Below the pieces are notes generated by a model. That model did not search any database, was not told the origin of the DNA, and saw nothing but the letters and a program-made list of their open reading frames with translations. Positions 5,866 to 7,500 of a DNA stretch of 7,500 bases are shown here, in pieces. The DNA comes from JAUNKE01 sp041784625 (GTDB lineage Bacteria; Bacillota; Clostridia; Peptostreptococcales; Filifactoraceae). The DNA lies in contig JBHBDS010000011.1 of assembly GCA_041784625.1 (NCBI GenBank), forward strand, positions 1 through 7,500, read 5' to 3'. Position numbers and translations under genes: made by a program. The first letter of the stretch is position 1, and the number at the start of each line of letters is the position of its first letter.

Positions 5866-7125
5866 GTGGCAAAAAGAGATTATTATGAGGTTCTGGGCGT
5901 TTCCAAAAATGTGGATGACAAGGAGCTGAAAAAGGCTTATCGTAAGAAAGCGATGGAATTTCATCCCGACCGCAATCCAGACAACAAAGAAGCCGAAGAA
6001 AAATTCAAAGAAGTCAACGAAGCATACGAAATTTTGTCTGATCCAGAAAAACGTGCGGCGTATGACAATTACGGGCATGCTGCTTTTGATCCAGCAGGTG
6101 GAATGGGCGGCGGATTCGGTGGCTTCCAAGGAGGATTTGGCGGCGGCTTTGGCTTTGAAGATATTTTTGGCGATCTGTTTGGTAGCGCATTTGGTGGCGG
6201 CAGCAGCAGAGCAAGAAGAAATCAGCCAGTCAAGGGCAGCGATATTCGCTATCGAATGAACATCAGCTTTGAGGAAGCGGCTTTTGGAACCGAAAAAGAA
6301 ATTGCAATCACAAGAGAAGATCAATGTTCTGCTTGTCATGGCACGGGCGCAAAAAATGGCTCGCAGCCGACGACTTGTCCAACCTGTAAAGGAAGCGGTC
6401 AAGTCAATCGTCAAGTCAAAACGCCTTTTGGTGCGATGATGAGCACGACAACTTGTCCGAACTGTCACGGCTCGGGCGAAGTGATTGAAGACAAATGCGA
6501 CAAATGTCATGGCGCAAAAGTGGAGACGGTCAAGGTAAACAAAAAAGTTCGCATCCCAGCAGGAATCGACGACGGGGCGACTATCCGAATGGCGGGTGAG
6601 GGCAACCAAGGAATGCGTGGCGGCCCAAAAGGCGATGTGTATATCACCATCAGCGTTTCGCCGCATAAGCATTTCAAACGAGACGGCTACAATGTATGGC
6701 TCGAAGTGCCGATTAGCTTTGTCGATGCGGCGCTTGGCGCAGAAATCAAAGTGCCGACGCTCGATGGCGATGTGAAGTACAAAATTCCTGAGGGCACACA
6801 GACAGGCACGGTGTTTCGTATGAAAGAAAAAGGAATCACCTACCTCAACTCAAGCAGACGAGGGGATCAGCTGATCAAGGTGATCATCCAGACGCCAAAA
6901 AAACTCAACGCAAAACAAAAAGAAGCACTCAAAGCATACGACAAATTGCTCAATCCGAAAAAATATCGTAAAGAAAATTCGGATGAAGTGATGGAAGAAA
7001 ACGACGTGATCAACACAGCAACAAATGTAGAGGATGCAAATAATTCTTCTTCCACACAAAACGACGGCGAGAAAAAAGGCTTCTTCAAAAAAATGAAAGA
7101 CTTTATCGACGATATTGATAAGTAA
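5866..7125 (+). CDS. dnaJ: DnaJ, Hsp40 co-chaperone (type I)
   Basis: DnaJ brings unfolded clients to DnaK and triggers its ATPase. The GTG start follows GAGG (5855-5858) at seven bases and opens directly into the conserved AKRDYYEVLGV. Residues 3-70 are the J domain with HPD at 33-35; 75-112 are the Gly/Phe region; 154-218 hold four zinc-binding motifs: CSACHGTG (154), CPTCKGSG (171), CPNCHGSG (197) and CDKCHGAK (211). The last keeps both Cys but lacks the usual final Gly. Residues 223-350 are the substrate-binding C-terminal domains, including IPAGIDDGATIR and GRP-like RRGDQ. With 419 residues it is longer than the usual 370-385, because of an acidic, Asn/Ser-rich tail (about 366-404) before a lysine-rich GFFKKMKDF end. 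It is the last gene of the operon. Confidence 0.97.
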   Translation: MAKRDYYEVLGVSKNVDDKELKKAYRKKAMEFHPDRNPDNKEAEEKFKEVNEAYEILSDPEKRAAYDNYGHAAFDPAGGMGGGFGGFQGGFGGGFGFEDIFGDLFGSAFGGGSSRARRNQPVKGSDIRYRMNISFEEAAFGTEKEIAITREDQCSACHGTGAKNGSQPTTCPTCKGSGQVNRQVKTPFGAMMSTTTCPNCHGSGEVIEDKCDKCHGAKVETVKVNKKVRIPAGIDDGATIRMAGEGNQGMRGGPKGDVYITISVSPHKHFKRDGYNVWLEVPISFVDAALGAEIKVPTLDGDVKYKIPEGTQTGTVFRMKEKGITYLNSSRRGDQLIKVIIQTPKKLNAKQKEALKAYDKLLNPKKYRKENSDEVMEENDVINTATNVEDANNSSSTQNDGEKKGFFKKMKDFIDDIDK

Positions 7126-7169
7126 AGAAATTTTGGTGTGCCTTTCAACGACACGTTATGTATCAAATG

Positions 7170-7307
7170 CTAATCGAGCTGGATGCTTGAGCGAATGATT
7201 TTGTATAGTTGATCCACATCGAAAAAGCCGATCACGTCGGTGACAGCGACAGAAAATTTAAGATAGATTCTACTCCATTCTTGGGAATCTCTGAGGATGG
7301 AGTTTTT
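7170..7307 (-). pseudogene. Coding-like C-terminal remnant on the minus strand
   Basis: A minus-strand frame is open from 7307 to a TAG at 7170-7172 (45 codons), bounded upstream by a TAA at 7308-7310. It has no ATG, and the best GTG codons lie inside it. The part from 7271 down reads RIYLKFSVAVTD, then VIGFFDVDQLYKIIRSSIQL, which looks like real protein and uses GTC, ACC, GAC, ATC and GGC codons like the neighbouring genes. The + strand terminator at 7272-7309 overlaps its first codons. It may be the tail of a decayed gene. I do not recognise the family, and a chance open frame is possible. Confidence 0.25.
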
Positions 7308-7309
7308 TT
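7272..7309 (+). terminator. Terminator candidate of the heat-shock operon
   Basis: ACTCCAT (7272-7278) and ATGGAGT (7297-7303) pair perfectly, and the stem extends inward to 7282/7293 with G-T wobbles. Seven T (7303-7309) follow. It lies about 145 bases past the dnaJ stop, and no nearer terminator is visible. Confidence 0.7.
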
Positions 7310-7341
7310 ATGCAAAATCTTGTAGTCCATATGGACCATTT

Positions 7342-7370
7342 TTGCTCAAAGAAATAGAAGGTTGTATAAT
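7342..7370 (+). promoter_or_regulatory. Candidate promoter upstream of the second hairpin
   Basis: TATAAT at 7365-7370 is a perfect -10 box. TTGCTC at 7342-7347, 17 bases away, matches the first three -35 positions. A 12-bp palindrome (GTCCATATGGAC, 7325-7336) lies just upstream. The predicted start near 7377 is only a few bases before the hairpin at 7381, so it may feed an attenuated leader or a very short RNA. Confidence 0.4.
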
Positions 7371-7380
7371 ATCTATTGGG

Positions 7381-7418
7381 AAAAATCCTAGCTATTGAAA
7401 AAATAGTTAGGATTTTTT
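7381..7418. terminator. AT-rich, possibly bidirectional terminator hairpin
   Basis: Positions 7381-7396 and 7402-7417 pair over 16 bases with one G-T wobble (7391/7407) and a GAAAA loop. Six T end the + arm and five A begin the other arm, so it could stop transcription from both sides. It stands between the operon end and the next gene. Confidence 0.65.
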
Positions 7419-7428
7419 GGCAAAAAAA

Positions 7429-7457
7429 TGCATTTGTGTCCAATTCTCCTATATAAT
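7429..7457 (+). promoter_or_regulatory. Candidate promoter of the gene at the right edge
   Basis: TATAAT at 7452-7457 is a perfect -10 box. The -35 position 17 bases away (TGCATT, 7429-7434) is weak; TTGTGT (7434-7439) is a better box but only 12 bases away. Transcription would begin near 7464, shortly before a strong ribosome binding site. Confidence 0.4.
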
Positions 7458-7496
7458 TTAGTCACCACAACAAAAAAAGGAGGGAATCAAACACAA

Positions 7497-7500
7497 ATGC
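7497..7500 (+). CDS. Start of a gene cut off by the window end
   Basis: AAAGGAGGG (7476-7484) is a strong ribosome binding site, and the ATG at 7497-7499 follows after 12 bases, a little far but workable. A TATAAT box lies 40 bases upstream. Only the start codon and one base are inside the window, so the product cannot be judged. The true start could also lie just beyond the edge. Confidence 0.35.

Noticed and set aside
5731..6672. Long minus-strand open frame of 313 codons opposite dnaK end and dnaJ
   Set aside because: It is antisense to the well-conserved dnaK and dnaJ genes, is rich in Phe, Cys and Ser as expected of an opposite-strand shadow, and has no convincing domain.
1..7500. CRISPR arrays, insertion sequences, toxin-antitoxin or defence genes
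   Set aside because: I saw no regularly spaced repeats, transposase motifs, or defence-type domains anywhere in the window.

Overview
The window reads as ordinary chromosomal DNA of a low-to-moderate GC Gram-positive anaerobe (Firmicutes, probably in the Clostridia/Tissierellia area). This is inferred from the gene order hrcA-grpE-dnaK-dnaJ behind a CIRCE operator, a DnaK without the N-terminal insert of proteobacterial DnaK, tRNA genes with encoded CCA ends, strong AGGAGG ribosome binding sites, and a surface protein ending in a sortase-type APKTG signal. I cannot name the species.

Layout, left to right. At 11-1539 is a secreted, wall-anchored surface protein split by a -1 frameshift into an N-terminal part with the signal peptide (11-391) and a larger C-terminal part with a Cna_B-like fold and sorting signal (361-1539). 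At 1540-1932 is a gene-free AT-rich stretch with a good terminator hairpin, small direct and inverted repeats, and the promoter of a tRNA cluster. At 1933-2181 are tRNA-Val(TAC), tRNA-Tyr(GTA) and tRNA-Gly(TCC), closed by a terminator. At 2241-7125 is the heat-shock operon: a near-consensus vegetative promoter, the CIRCE operator, then hrcA, grpE, dnaK and dnaJ, all on the + strand with short gaps and a hairpin between dnaK and dnaJ. At 7126-7500 is a noncoding tail with two terminator-like hairpins, two candidate promoters, a minus-strand coding-like remnant, and the RBS and start codon of a gene cut off by the window end.

How the genes work together: HrcA should bind CIRCE just downstream of the promoter and repress the whole operon. 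GrpE, DnaK and DnaJ form the Hsp70 cycle: DnaJ delivers substrate and stimulates ATP hydrolysis, and GrpE exchanges nucleotide. The tRNA cluster and the surface protein are separate transcription units.

I found no clear sign of an undescribed system. The points most worth a second look are the frameshifted surface protein, the minus-strand remnant at 7170-7307, and the 10-bp inverted repeat enclosing a promoter at the right edge.
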